Shown here in pieces: positions 1-6,724 of a DNA stretch of 9,785 nt. Location: NCBI GenBank assembly GCA_024636395.1, contig JAGXHD010000142.1, forward strand, positions 1-9,785. The letters run 5' to 3'. Every line of letters starts with the position of its first letter. The stretch's first letter is position 1. Made by a program: the position numbers and the translations under genes. The notes beneath the pieces are model-generated. The model saw only the letters and a program-made list of their open reading frames with translations, was not told the origin of the DNA and searched no databases. The stretch comes from Sulfitobacter sp. Lineage in GTDB: Bacteria > Pseudomonadota > Alphaproteobacteria > Rhodobacterales > Rhodobacteraceae.

Positions 1-98
1 ACGATATTCATTGACTGTTTGGGCGCACGGTCCTGCGTTCAAGTAAATGCCATGTTGGCTGGCCCTCCGACGCCGGACACTCGCATCACGCATCGTAC
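1..98. other. Left-edge sequence with no identified gene
   Basis: I see no supported gene here. The frame of the acetyltransferase that follows stays open upstream to a TGA at 12-14. It contains no ATG, GTG or TTG codon between there and the ATG at 99, and no clear Shine-Dalgarno sequence. The stretch may hold the promoter and leader of that gene, but I cannot point to convincing -35 and -10 boxes. Confidence 0.4.
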
Positions 99-590
99 AT
101 GGGCGTATCCTATCGATACGCAACCGATGACGATCTCACATTTCTTTTATGCGTCTACCGATCCACACGCGAAACTGAGCTCGCCAGAGTTCAATGGAGC
201 GAAGACCAGAAGCAATCCTTCATCGATATGCAATTTCAAGCCCAGCGAGACCATTATACAAGGCATTATCCCGACGCCCTATGGCTGATCATCAATCTTA
301 ACGAGGTATCTATCGGCAGGCTCTACCTCGAACGCTGGAGCAAAGAGCTGCGCATCATCGATATCGCCTTGGTACCCAGCGCGCGCGGAAAAGGCGTCGC
401 AACCGCAATTCTACGCGACCTGCAGGCCGAAGCGACAGAGACAAACAAGAAGATCGGCATTCATGTCGAAAAATCCAATCCAGCAATGTCCCTCTACCGT
501 TCACTCGGCTTCAAGACCATTGAGGACAAGGGGGTCTACGATCTAATGAACTGGAGTCCGCCTCGGCCGGAAGAAGACAGCATCGCCTAG
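99..590 (+). CDS. GNAT family N-acetyltransferase (tail-collar-associated type)
   Basis: This is a 163-residue protein of the GCN5-related N-acetyltransferase fold, which moves an acetyl group from acetyl-CoA to an amine; the substrate is unknown. Motif A is clear: a beta strand with IDIALVPSA near residues 87-95, then the acetyl-CoA pyrophosphate loop RGKGVA at 96-101. Motif B follows as NPAMSLYRSLGF at 127-138. The N-terminal part (STRETELARVQW, MQFQAQRDHY) resembles the GNAT subfamily that I recall beside phage-tail-collar-like proteins and DUF6916 proteins. Length is normal. ATG 99 is the only usable start in the frame, though no good ribosome site precedes it. The gene converges on the DUF6916-like gene and their ends overlap by three bases. 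GC content looks lower than in the thi operon. Confidence 0.85.
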   Translation: MGVSYRYATDDDLTFLLCVYRSTRETELARVQWSEDQKQSFIDMQFQAQRDHYTRHYPDALWLIINLNEVSIGRLYLERWSKELRIIDIALVPSARGKGVATAILRDLQAEATETNKKIGIHVEKSNPAMSLYRSLGFKTIEDKGVYDLMNWSPPRPEEDSIA

Positions 591-880
591 GTAAAGATAG
601 CCTCGTACTGTATTCCAGCGGTTTTATTTGCAACAGGGACTAGAAAAACATCCTGCTCGCCAATCAGCTCGTGCGCAATCCGGTAGGTAGCTTGTGGCAG
701 CGCAGGTGCCGTCGGACCCTGCCAAAGCAACGAAAAGGCGCCACCCTCTCGCTCGCCTGAGCCTAGCTGCTTCACTTCCAATAATTCTACTCGGACTTCA
801 GCATCAAGTGAAACGATCGTTGCTTGCGTGCCTACGATCGGGTCAAAACTTTTAGCAGTCATTTTATGAAAGTCGATCAT
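587..880 (-). CDS. DUF6916-like small protein
   Basis: This 97-residue protein has no signal peptide or membrane segment. It matches my recollection of DUF6916: an N-terminal SFDPIVG motif (11-17), a central FSLLWQGP block (49-56), then LPQATYRIAH (61-70), and a C-terminal VFLVPV...YEAIF pattern (78-96). The pattern suggests a small all-beta fold. Function is not known. Family members often lie near microcystin-dependent-protein/tail-collar genes and a GNAT gene, so a link to a secreted or phage-like fibre assembly is possible. Such genes are not seen here, only the convergent GNAT. ATG 880 is chosen because an AAGGAA site lies 8 bases upstream; a second ATG at codon 7 is less well placed. 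I could not run a profile search, so the family name rests on pattern memory. Confidence 0.7.
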   Translation of the reverse strand: MIDFHKMTAKSFDPIVGTQATIVSLDAEVRVELLEVKQLGSGEREGGAFSLLWQGPTAPALPQATYRIAHELIGEQDVFLVPVANKTAGIQYEAIFT

Positions 881-975
881 TTCGAAGTTCCTTGGTCCAT
901 AGAAAATATTGTGTTTTAGAAGCGATATTACACTTCAAAGACACTCCATTCGGAAATGCTATTTTATCCGAGTTG

Positions 976-989
976 AGGTGTCGACACCT
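976..989. repeat. Perfect 14-bp palindrome
   Basis: AGGTGTCGACACCT reads the same on both strands. It lies about 95 bases upstream of the start of the DUF6916-like gene, in A+T-rich sequence. It could be a binding site for a dimeric regulator or an old element end. There is no spacer, so it would not make a good RNA hairpin. Function unknown. Confidence 0.5.
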
Positions 990-1012
990 GCGACTGAAAT
1001 CCCCCGCGAAAT

Positions 1013-1168
1013 ATGAAGCCCTGTTTAGGCGGCGGATTCTTGTCTGCTGATGGGCATCGCAATGAGGCTTTGTTTGAAGGCAAATCTGGCACGTTAGATC
1101 AGCGCGGCCATAAGTCGGCGGAGGGTGACGAAAACCAGGTCAAAAACCTGTATGCCGAGATCGTGTAG
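1013..1168 (+). CDS. Small doubtful ORF, 51 residues
   Basis: An ATG at 1013 opens a frame of 51 codons ending in TAG at 1166-1168. The product is hydrophilic, glycine-rich at the start (GGGF at residues 6-9), and unlike any family I know. No good Shine-Dalgarno site precedes it. It may be a chance frame or a piece of a decayed gene. It is listed only because it is among the longer uninterrupted frames in this gap. Confidence 0.12.
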   Translation: MKPCLGGGFLSADGHRNEALFEGKSGTLDQRGHKSAEGDENQVKNLYAEIV

Positions 1169-1359
1169 TTACATTATGTCCGAGATTTTTTTGCGAAAAG
1201 CTAAATTCCCAAGTCCCGAGGCAGACGGGAGAGACGTGGGCCGAGCCTGCCTGTGGCAGAGAAATATGCGTTGCGTCTGATTGCACGATCATAATTTCAA
1301 TACGAACCGACTGAAGAGACTATGATCAATCTGGATCTGATGCGCCCAATCTCCATGTA

Positions 1360-1527
1360 ATGCTTGGAAAACCTGCATTGTTGCGCCCGGCAATTGAGGC
1401 AACAACTGCGCAACAAAAATGGATCCATGAACGACAAGCGGATGCGCAAGTGATGCGGTACATAGACCTCAAGCCGAACGACCAGAAACCCAAGTTCAGC
1501 AAGACCGCGAAGGGCACCGGTAGCTAG
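1360..1527 (+). CDS. Small doubtful ORF, 55 residues, possible gene remnant
   Basis: ATG 1360 begins a 55-residue frame stopped by TAG at 1525-1527. The frame is open back to 1315 without another ATG. The product is charged and hydrophilic (WIHERQADAQVMRYIDLKPN at residues 21-40) and looks more protein-like than its antisense. After the TAG the same register continues for 35 codons to TAA 1633-1635, so this may be a gene broken by a nonsense mutation. There is no ribosome site and I do not recognise the family. An overlapping antisense frame (1297-1641 minus) is the competing reading. Confidence 0.15.
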   Translation: MLGKPALLRPAIEATTAQQKWIHERQADAQVMRYIDLKPNDQKPKFSKTAKGTGS

Positions 1528-1860
1528 CGTCTTCAAGCCGGGGAGCCGACGCTTCAGGGCTATTCTCCCGAAACGTTCAAAATTTCTCACTCGGTGACAA
1601 ACGCCGCCAGCCAATTCTTCATGCCAGCCCGATAAATTCAATTCTTGACCGCTGCGCTTAATGCCTACGAAGGTATTCCAACGCGCGAGAATGCGATACT
1701 GTGCAAGGCTATAAGGTCACAGTAGCCCGGACGCGAATGGAAGCGGTGCAATCCTTGACGGTTTCAAAGCAATTAGCGCTCGGCAAACAACTTCACCGGT
1801 CGAATATGGAGCCCTTCTATGGTCTTCGCTAGCCGATCTTCTTAATTTCAAAGTGTCTAT

Positions 1861-1909
1861 CGCGACCCGTTTGCTAGTGGCAAAGCCGCTTGCACTGGGT
1901 CGTGTCGCG
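1861..1909. repeat. Compound inverted repeat downstream of thiX
   Basis: The outer arms are CGACCC (1863-1868) and GGGTCG (1897-1902), with CGCG at both extremes. An inner arm pair, GTG(g)CAA and TTGCAC, encloses a six-base loop. The folded structure could form a two-part stem in RNA of either strand. On the minus strand it begins about 120 bases past the thiX stop but is not followed by a U-run. On the plus strand a TTTT follows directly. It may be an unconventional terminator or a relic of a mobile element; neither is shown. Confidence 0.35.
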
Positions 1910-2029
1910 TTTTCCGCCGTTAAAAATAATCATCTGAACTACAAATTGGACTTGTGCCGGCATCGCAGTGCTCTGGACGGCCACTGTCGTCGCGCCATTC
2001 TGCGAACATTCTTTACAACTTTGCAGGGT

Positions 2030-2788
2030 TCAATCGAAGCTGGAGCGATCGCCATAGAGCCTGCCTGTTGCCGCACGCGAAAGCGCTTCTACCGCAAGCC
2101 AAAGGCAAAGCGACAGGCAGGCCAGCACGATCAGCGCTGCGAACATTAGCCCGGTCTGCCCCCGACCGTTTGACATCAGGATCAGGTGCCCCAGACCTTG
2201 TGACGACCCGACCCATTCACCGATCAACACCGCCAGTGGCGCATACACCACCGCAAGACGCAGACCGGACAGTAGTCCCGGAACAGCATAGGGAAGGCGC
2301 AGCAGCAGCGTTTCATGCCACCGGCTTGCGCCCGAAAGATGAGACAGATCAATCAGACCGGCAGGCAGCGCCATCAGCCTGTCAAACATCGCAGAAGCAA
2401 TCGGGAAATAGGTGACGAGGGCGATCGTAACAATTTTAGACGGCATGCCGTAGCCCAGCCAAAGGGTGATCACGGGGGCCAGTGCAAAGACAGGCACTGC
2501 TTGTGCGGCGACCAGCATAGGGCGCAGCAGCCACCGCGCACGCCGCGAGAGCGCGAGCAGCAGTGCCGTCTCGACCCCCAGGATGATCCCGATTCCCAGA
2601 CCAACCGCAAGGTTTCCGGCTGACCAAAATGCGTTATCGCGGATCAGCGCCGCATTTTCCCACAGCGCCTGCGCGACTACCGCAGGCCCCGGCAGGATGA
2701 AACGTGGAACACCACTGAGGCTGACGATCGCCTGCCAAACCAAAAGCGCCACAATAAACGCGGTGATACCGCGCAAAAGACGCCGCAT
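2030..2788 (-). CDS. thiX: ABC transporter permease, pyrimidine precursor uptake (ThiX)
   Basis: This is the membrane subunit of a thiamin-pyrimidine ABC importer, 252 residues, the usual size for the SsuC/TauC-like permease family. About six hydrophobic segments are visible, including residues 8-25, 58-81, 91-112, 117-135, 178-192 and 213-235. The cytoplasmic EAA-type coupling loop lies near 145-175, with GASRW at 153-157 and a conserved-looking PGLLSGLR at 170-177. GEWVGSSQGLGHLI (190-203) matches the conserved C-terminal region of the family. It is the last gene of the operon. ATG 2788 overlaps the thiZ stop as TGATG. A GTG one codon upstream (2791) is an alternative and sits better behind a GGAG site. 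Substrate is inferred from the neighbours ThiY and TenA. Confidence 0.88.
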   Translation of the reverse strand: MRRLLRGITAFIVALLVWQAIVSLSGVPRFILPGPAVVAQALWENAALIRDNAFWSAGNLAVGLGIGIILGVETALLLALSRRARWLLRPMLVAAQAVPVFALAPVITLWLGYGMPSKIVTIALVTYFPIASAMFDRLMALPAGLIDLSHLSGASRWHETLLLRLPYAVPGLLSGLRLAVVYAPLAVLIGEWVGSSQGLGHLILMSNGRGQTGLMFAALIVLACLSLCLWLAVEALSRAATGRLYGDRSSFD

Positions 2789-3525
2789 CACGCCGCGTCT
2801 CCAGAAATATGGCCGCGCATTTGGTGCAAGAGGGCGGCCTGCGCGGCAAGTGTTTCAGTGGCGGCAGCATCACGCGGCATGGCGGAGGATGGCAGATCAC
2901 ATTGCGTGCTGCCTGAAGGCGTGATCATCCAAGCGGCATCTGCCAGACGGATGGCTTCGCCAGGGTCGTGAGTGATCAGGACAACGGTGCGGTTCGCCAA
3001 CAAATTTACAGCAAGGTCCTGCACGCTCTGCCGTGTCATGGCATCGAGCGCAGAGAAAGGCTCATCCAGCAGAACGATTGCACGGTCTTCATACAGGGTC
3101 CGCGCTAGGGCTACGCGTTGGCGTTGCCCTGCCGACATCTGCGTGGGCTTGCGATGCTGCAACCCTGAGAGGCCCACCTTAGCGAGCAAGGCTGCTGCAC
3201 GGTTGGGCTGCACCGGTGCGCCCCGCAGGCGAGAGCAGATCGTGACGTTGTCGTGCGCACTTGCCCATGGCAACAGCTGGTCATCCTGCGCCATCATCGT
3301 AACGCGGGGCGCGATTAGCATGCCGTCACCGCATGTAATCTGCCCCTCCAAATGCGCGGCACACGGAAGTCCCGCAATCAGACGCAACAGCGATGTTTTT
3401 CCAACTCCCGACTGCCCGAGAAGGACGCTCCACCGCTCTCCGGGTAGCATCAGATCAAGGCCTGAGATCAACGGCGTCTGTCCTGAAAAAAGCGTACCGC
3501 TGATCCGGATGCTGGGCCCAGTCAT
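2788..3525 (-). CDS. thiZ: ABC transporter ATPase, pyrimidine precursor uptake (ThiZ)
   Basis: This 245-residue cytoplasmic nucleotide-binding subunit should power ThiX. It shows Walker A GQSGVGKTS (37-45), Q-loop glutamine in MMAQDDQLLPW (Q80), signature MSAGQRQR (130-137, with Ala replacing the second position of the usual SGGQ), Walker B IVLLDEP (150-156) and the H-loop histidine in LITHDPGEA (H186). The D-loop SALDA follows Walker B. ATG 3525 overlaps the tenA stop as ATGA. A start ten codons further upstream is open, but it would lengthen the overlap without a family reason. The match is to the nitrate/sulfonate/taurine-type ATPases; the thiamin-precursor assignment comes from context. 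Confidence 0.9.
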   Translation of the reverse strand: MTGPSIRISGTLFSGQTPLISGLDLMLPGERWSVLLGQSGVGKTSLLRLIAGLPCAAHLEGQITCGDGMLIAPRVTMMAQDDQLLPWASAHDNVTICSRLRGAPVQPNRAAALLAKVGLSGLQHRKPTQMSAGQRQRVALARTLYEDRAIVLLDEPFSALDAMTRQSVQDLAVNLLANRTVVLITHDPGEAIRLADAAWMITPSGSTQCDLPSSAMPRDAAATETLAAQAALLHQMRGHISGDAA

Positions 3526-4205
3526 GTGCGATCCGGATGTTGCGCCATCTCCCAAAACCCGATTTCGAGCCGCGTAGCGGTCGTGAACCTCGATTGAAGG
3601 CTTTGCGCACGGGGCAAGCTGTGCCAGCCAGCCCCCAACCGCCGCTCCAATGCGCCGTCCAGCAGCGCGCCCACATCATGGCACAGTGTCTGGTAGTCCG
3701 CTCCGCCATATGTCGCGCACCACGGCGCATAGGGGCCATCGGTATGCTGCAAGCGCAGGCCAATCTCACCATAGCCCAGCACACAGGGGGCGAGTGCGGC
3801 CAGAAGATCGAGCAAATCCCCCGAATATCCCGCCTCGAGGACATAGCGGGTATAGGCGAGGTTTCCGGCGGCCTCCGGCGTGGCCTCAAGTACGGACCGC
3901 TCTATTCCGTGCGCCGCGCAGGTCAGCACATGCAGGGGCATTTCAACATGTACCAGCGCATGAACCGTCGCACTTGCGGCAGCCATCTCATCATAAGTTT
4001 CGGCCTTTGCCGCAGCCAGCGCCCATGCGCGGGCAAAATGGATCAGAAATACATAATCCTGCCGGAGATAGTGCAGGTAGCTGGCCTGCGGCAATGATCC
4101 GTCCCCCAACCCTTCGACAAAGGCGTGGCAAGTGTAATCTGTCCAGTCCTGACCGGCACCGGCCCGCCAGATCGCGAAGGCTTGCCCGTAACCAGGCGCG
4201 CTCAT
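3522..4205 (-). CDS. tenA: TenA family aminopyrimidine aminohydrolase
   Basis: TenA hydrolyses 4-amino-5-aminomethyl-2-methylpyrimidine to HMP, recycling pyrimidine from degraded thiamin; many members also cleave thiamin. The protein is 227 residues, normal for the all-helical TenA fold. Residues matching the known active site are visible: D50 in LRQDYVFL, the nucleophile C141 with Y145 in APCVLGYGEIG, and E214 in LEIGFWEMA. The classical cysteine is therefore present, unlike the TenA_E group. ATG 4205 overlaps the thiY stop as ATGA. Its position among the importer genes fits processing of the imported pyrimidine right after uptake. The deformylase that would act on formylaminopyrimidine before TenA is not in the window. 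Confidence 0.93.
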   Translation of the reverse strand: MSAPGYGQAFAIWRAGAGQDWTDYTCHAFVEGLGDGSLPQASYLHYLRQDYVFLIHFARAWALAAAKAETYDEMAAASATVHALVHVEMPLHVLTCAAHGIERSVLEATPEAAGNLAYTRYVLEAGYSGDLLDLLAALAPCVLGYGEIGLRLQHTDGPYAPWCATYGGADYQTLCHDVGALLDGALERRLGAGWHSLPRAQSLQSRFTTATRLEIGFWEMAQHPDRT

Positions 4206-5149
4206 TGTGATACCGCAGCCGTCACATCGACCACCAGATCACCCGCGGGGATGACGGCATCTACCGCACCCTGTTCGAGCAAAAATGCCTCGAAACGGGT
4301 ATAGCGACCATGATCCACTGCAGCGGGGCGGCTGGCAAAACGCGACCATGTATCGCCCCATGCGCGGCTGTTCAGCTCATTACGCAATTCCGCGCTGGTG
4401 GCAAAAAACATCTCCCCCATGCCTTCTGGGTCGTTTAGGATATCGGCTGTGGCGCGCTCGGTCGCTTGCAAGAACCGCGCGATTTTATCCCGGTCCAAGG
4501 CTTCGGCGCGGGCCACATAAATCAGCTCGTCATAGGATGGAACCCCCTCGGCCTCGGGGTAGAAACAGCGGCCCGCGATCCCTTCGATATCCATCTGGTT
4601 CAGCTCGAAATTTCGGAACGCGCCGATCACGCCATCAACCTGCCCGGACATCAATGCGGGCGAGATCGACCAGCCGATGTTGATCTGTTCCACGTCCGTC
4701 AGGGCCACTTCATTGTGGGTCAGCATCGCGTTCAGCAACATCTCCTGCAGACCTGCTACGGCAAAGCCTACCTTCCGGCCCGCCAGATCTGCGATTGACT
4801 GCACCGGCCCGTCGGCGCGTACCACGAGGCAGGTCATCGGCGTTTCGATCAACGTGCCGACACGCACCAGCCCCAGACCATCGCGGGCATTGAGATGTAG
4901 TTCGGGCTGGTAGCTAACCGCCAAATCAATGCGCCCTGCCGCGACCATGCGCGGCGGATCATTCGGGTCTGATGGGGTGATCACCTCGACTTCGAGGTTA
5001 GCATCGGAAAAATAGCCGCGCTCCTGCGCCAGAATGATCGGCCCGTGATTGGGATTTACAAACCAATCGAGCATGATTGTCAGTTTATCCTGTGCCAGTG
5101 CAGGCGCGGCAATCACACACAGAACAAGAGTTGCGAGAATTTGTTTCAT
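4202..5149 (-). CDS. thiY: Periplasmic pyrimidine-precursor-binding protein (ThiY, NMT1/THI5-like)
   Basis: This is the binding protein of the ThiXYZ importer, which in characterised systems captures N-formyl-aminopyrimidine. It has 315 residues. A signal peptide occupies residues 1-19, with a hydrophobic core and an ALA cleavage motif before Q20. The mature part begins with the family hallmark LDWFVNPNH (27-35), followed by LAQERGYF (40-47) and VSYQPE (78-83), as in NMT1-like domains. The longer frame reaching back to 5374 is rejected: it runs into thiF, while ATG 5149 follows a strong AAGGAG site and starts a clean signal peptide. A 19-base gap separates it from thiF, the only such gap in the operon, which suggests independent, higher translation. 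The exact ligand is inferred. Confidence 0.92.
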   Translation of the reverse strand: MKQILATLVLCVIAAPALAQDKLTIMLDWFVNPNHGPIILAQERGYFSDANLEVEVITPSDPNDPPRMVAAGRIDLAVSYQPELHLNARDGLGLVRVGTLIETPMTCLVVRADGPVQSIADLAGRKVGFAVAGLQEMLLNAMLTHNEVALTDVEQINIGWSISPALMSGQVDGVIGAFRNFELNQMDIEGIAGRCFYPEAEGVPSYDELIYVARAEALDRDKIARFLQATERATADILNDPEGMGEMFFATSAELRNELNSRAWGDTWSRFASRPAAVDHGRYTRFEAFLLEQGAVDAVIPAGDLVVDVTAAVSQ

Positions 5150-5155
5150 TGGGGA

Positions 5156-5162
5156 CTCCTTC
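5156..5162 (-). promoter_or_regulatory. Strong ribosome-binding site of thiY
   Basis: GAAGGAG on the minus strand ends six bases before ATG 5149. It decides the thiY start and is the best Shine-Dalgarno match in the operon. Confidence 0.85.
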
Positions 5163-5168
5163 AGGGGT

Positions 5169-6131
5169 TCACAGGTGAGGCAAGGCGACCAGGGCAATGT
5201 CACCCGCCCAGCGTTTGCGCAGGGCCACGCCGGCATGATGAGCGCGCAGACCCGTGCGGCAGGCCAGCACGATACGGGTATCGGTTGCAGGCAGGTCGAG
5301 TGTGTCCAAGGCCGCGCCCCCAATATGCAGGGCAGCGGAGACAAACGGCGCGGGCACTTCGGTGCGCAGATCAATTACCAGATCCTCAGGAGCGATCTGG
5401 CTTTGCGCAATGAAGGATGCGAGAGAGGAAGGCTCCGGGGCACCGTCAAACCGAAAGCCGGACGTGCGCCAGTGCGCGGCATCAAAAATTATCATCTGGC
5501 CCAGTGGCGAGGGCGCCAGACCCAGCAAGACCGCCAGTGCCATCTGTGCCTGTGCCGCGCCGATCATGCCTACGACAGGGCCCAAAACCCCTGCGGTCTC
5601 ACAGGTGGCAGCACTGCTCGGCAGATCAGGAAATACCGCCCGCAAGGATGGTGCCGATGCACAGAACCCGCCCACATAGCCCGATAGCCCGAGGGCGGAA
5701 GCGCTAATCAGAGGCTTGTCTGCTGCCATTGCCGCATCCGACAACGTAAAGCTCGCCGCGAAAGTGTCCGCGCAATCAAGGATCACATCAGCCTGCGCGA
5801 CCAAAGCGGGCGCATTCGCCGGGGTCAGCCAGTCGACAACAGGAAGCACCGTGACATCGGGGTTCAGGGCGGCCAAGGCATCGGCTGCAGCATGCGCCTT
5901 GGGGCGGCCGATGTCTGCGATGCGATAGAGCGGCTGGCGGTGCAGATTTGTGAGCGCAACCGTATCACCGTCTATCAACGTGATCGTGTTTACCCCCGCA
6001 CCGACCAGATATTGCAGCACCGGCACACCCAGCCCGCCCGCGCCCGCCACCAAAACATGGGCAGCCGCCAATCGGTGCTGGCCAGACCGGCCGACCTCGG
6101 ACAGGGTGATCTGGCGCGCATACCGGCTCAT
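5169..6131 (-). CDS. thiF: ThiF-type ThiS adenylyltransferase fused to a C-terminal rhodanese-like domain
   Basis: ThiF uses ATP to adenylate the C-terminal glycine of ThiS before sulfur is attached. The 320-residue protein has an E1-like domain (about 1-225): MSRYARQITL start, nucleotide loop GAGGLG (30-35), D54 and R65 in the LIDGDTVALTNLHRQ segment, K78, and D119/D122. C177 in TCETAGVLGP aligns with the E. coli ThiF cysteine that forms a covalent link with ThiS. Residues 226-320 look like a short rhodanese domain with DLRTE near 254-258 and an active-loop cysteine C291 in CRTGLRA. The zinc-site CxxC usual in MoeB/ThiF is replaced (APSLRAVFP in place of a PCxxCLFP type), and the second CxxC is missing. 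ATG 6131 overlaps the thiE stop as ATGA; a start six codons upstream is open but less likely. It could also serve MoaD, so MoeB is an alternative name. Confidence 0.88.
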   Translation of the reverse strand: MSRYARQITLSEVGRSGQHRLAAAHVLVAGAGGLGVPVLQYLVGAGVNTITLIDGDTVALTNLHRQPLYRIADIGRPKAHAAADALAALNPDVTVLPVVDWLTPANAPALVAQADVILDCADTFAASFTLSDAAMAADKPLISASALGLSGYVGGFCASAPSLRAVFPDLPSSAATCETAGVLGPVVGMIGAAQAQMALAVLLGLAPSPLGQMIIFDAAHWRTSGFRFDGAPEPSSLASFIAQSQIAPEDLVIDLRTEVPAPFVSAALHIGGAALDTLDLPATDTRIVLACRTGLRAHHAGVALRKRWAGDIALVALPHL

Positions 6132-6724
6132 GCCGTGACTTCCAGCCATGCCCTGATACGCCTCTCGGGATCGGCGTTGAGGGTGATGTCGGTCACTGCC
6201 GCCACTGTATCAGCACCGGCGGCAAAGGCACCCGCCGCACGCCCCACCGACATTCCGCCAATGGCGCAGAGTGGAATATCCCCGATCAGCCCCTTCCATT
6301 CTGTAAGTCGGTCCAGACCTTGTTCAGTCCATTTCATTTTCTTTAGGATAGTCGGATAAACCGGACCAAGAGCGATATAGTCCGGAGACAGTGTCAGCGC
6401 CCGGTCCAGCTCGGCATGGTCATGGGTGGAAACACCCAAACGAAGGCCTGCGCGGCGGATCGCGAGCAGATCTGCTGCTTCCAGATCCTCCTGACCCAAA
6501 TGCAACCAATCAGCGCCCAACTCGATTGAGAGTTGCCAGTGGTCATTGACGACCAGAGTAACGCCGCGACGACGGCACAGCGCAAGGGCCTCAGTGATCT
6601 CGCGGCGCAGGACATCATCCGTGTGGTCCTTCATCCGCAGTTGGACCAGCCGCACTCCAAGAGGCACGGCGCGTGCGATCCAGTCGACACTGTCAAAAAC
6701 AGGGTAGAAACGGGGCAGTTTCAT
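6128..6724 (-). CDS. thiE: Thiamin-phosphate synthase
   Basis: ThiE couples HMP diphosphate with thiazole carboxylate phosphate to give thiamin phosphate, in the cytoplasm. The 198-residue protein is a TIM barrel of usual length. Conserved blocks appear in order: QLRMKD (28-33), VND (59-61), HLGQED (75-80), ST (99-100), GPVYPT (120-125), AIGGM (154-158) and VAAVTDI (174-180). The segment after GPVYPT, ILKKMKWTEQG, differs from the E. coli form and resembles other alphaproteobacterial copies as I recall them, so a TenI-like role is a minor alternative. ATG 6724 overlaps the thiG stop as ATGA and follows GGAAAGG by seven bases. A GTG two codons upstream is possible but less well placed. Confidence 0.9.
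   Translation of the reverse strand: MKLPRFYPVFDSVDWIARAVPLGVRLVQLRMKDHTDDVLRREITEALALCRRRGVTLVVNDHWQLSIELGADWLHLGQEDLEAADLLAIRRAGLRLGVSTHDHAELDRALTLSPDYIALGPVYPTILKKMKWTEQGLDRLTEWKGLIGDIPLCAIGGMSVGRAAGAFAAGADTVAAVTDITLNADPERRIRAWLEVTA

Larger units (their letters stand above)
881..2029. other. About 1.1 kb low-GC region without a convincing gene
   Basis: This stretch separates the DUF6916-like gene from the end of the thi operon. It is clearly richer in A and T than the operon, and all frames are short or broken. Antisense frames exist (for example 1297-1641 minus), but their products are rich in Arg, Leu and Cys and resemble no family. A small plus frame at 1013-1168 and another at 1360-1527 are listed separately. 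Fragments of reading frame at 1640-1830 run in different registers, which would fit a decayed gene, but I cannot name a parent. I found no tRNA, no transposase motif and no terminal inverted repeats with target duplication. Confidence 0.5.

Noticed and set aside
1135..1150. Short hairpin CAGGT-caaaa-ACCTG as a possible terminator
   Set aside because: It has only five base pairs, no U-run follows, and no gene clearly ends there.
1297..1641. 114-residue minus-strand frame in the gap
   Set aside because: The composition is rich in Arg, Leu and Cys with no motif. It has no clear ribosome site, and the opposite strand carries an equally open register, so it is probably a chance frame.
881..2029. 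Insertion sequence or CRISPR array in the gap
   Set aside because: I saw no transposase DDE or other catalytic pattern, no matching terminal repeats with target duplication, and no regularly spaced direct repeats.
1853..2149. Plus-strand frame starting at GTG 1853
   Set aside because: Its second half is the antisense of the thiX 3' end, it has no ribosome site, and its product resembles no family.
3455..3889. 144-residue minus-strand frame within tenA/thiZ
   Set aside because: It is a shadow frame: the tenA and thiZ frames over the same bases carry all diagnostic active-site motifs.
4202..5374. Long 390-codon frame for the binding protein, extending into thiF
   Set aside because: The extra 75 residues overlap the ThiF rhodanese domain in another frame. 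ATG 5149 has a strong Shine-Dalgarno site and starts a typical signal peptide.
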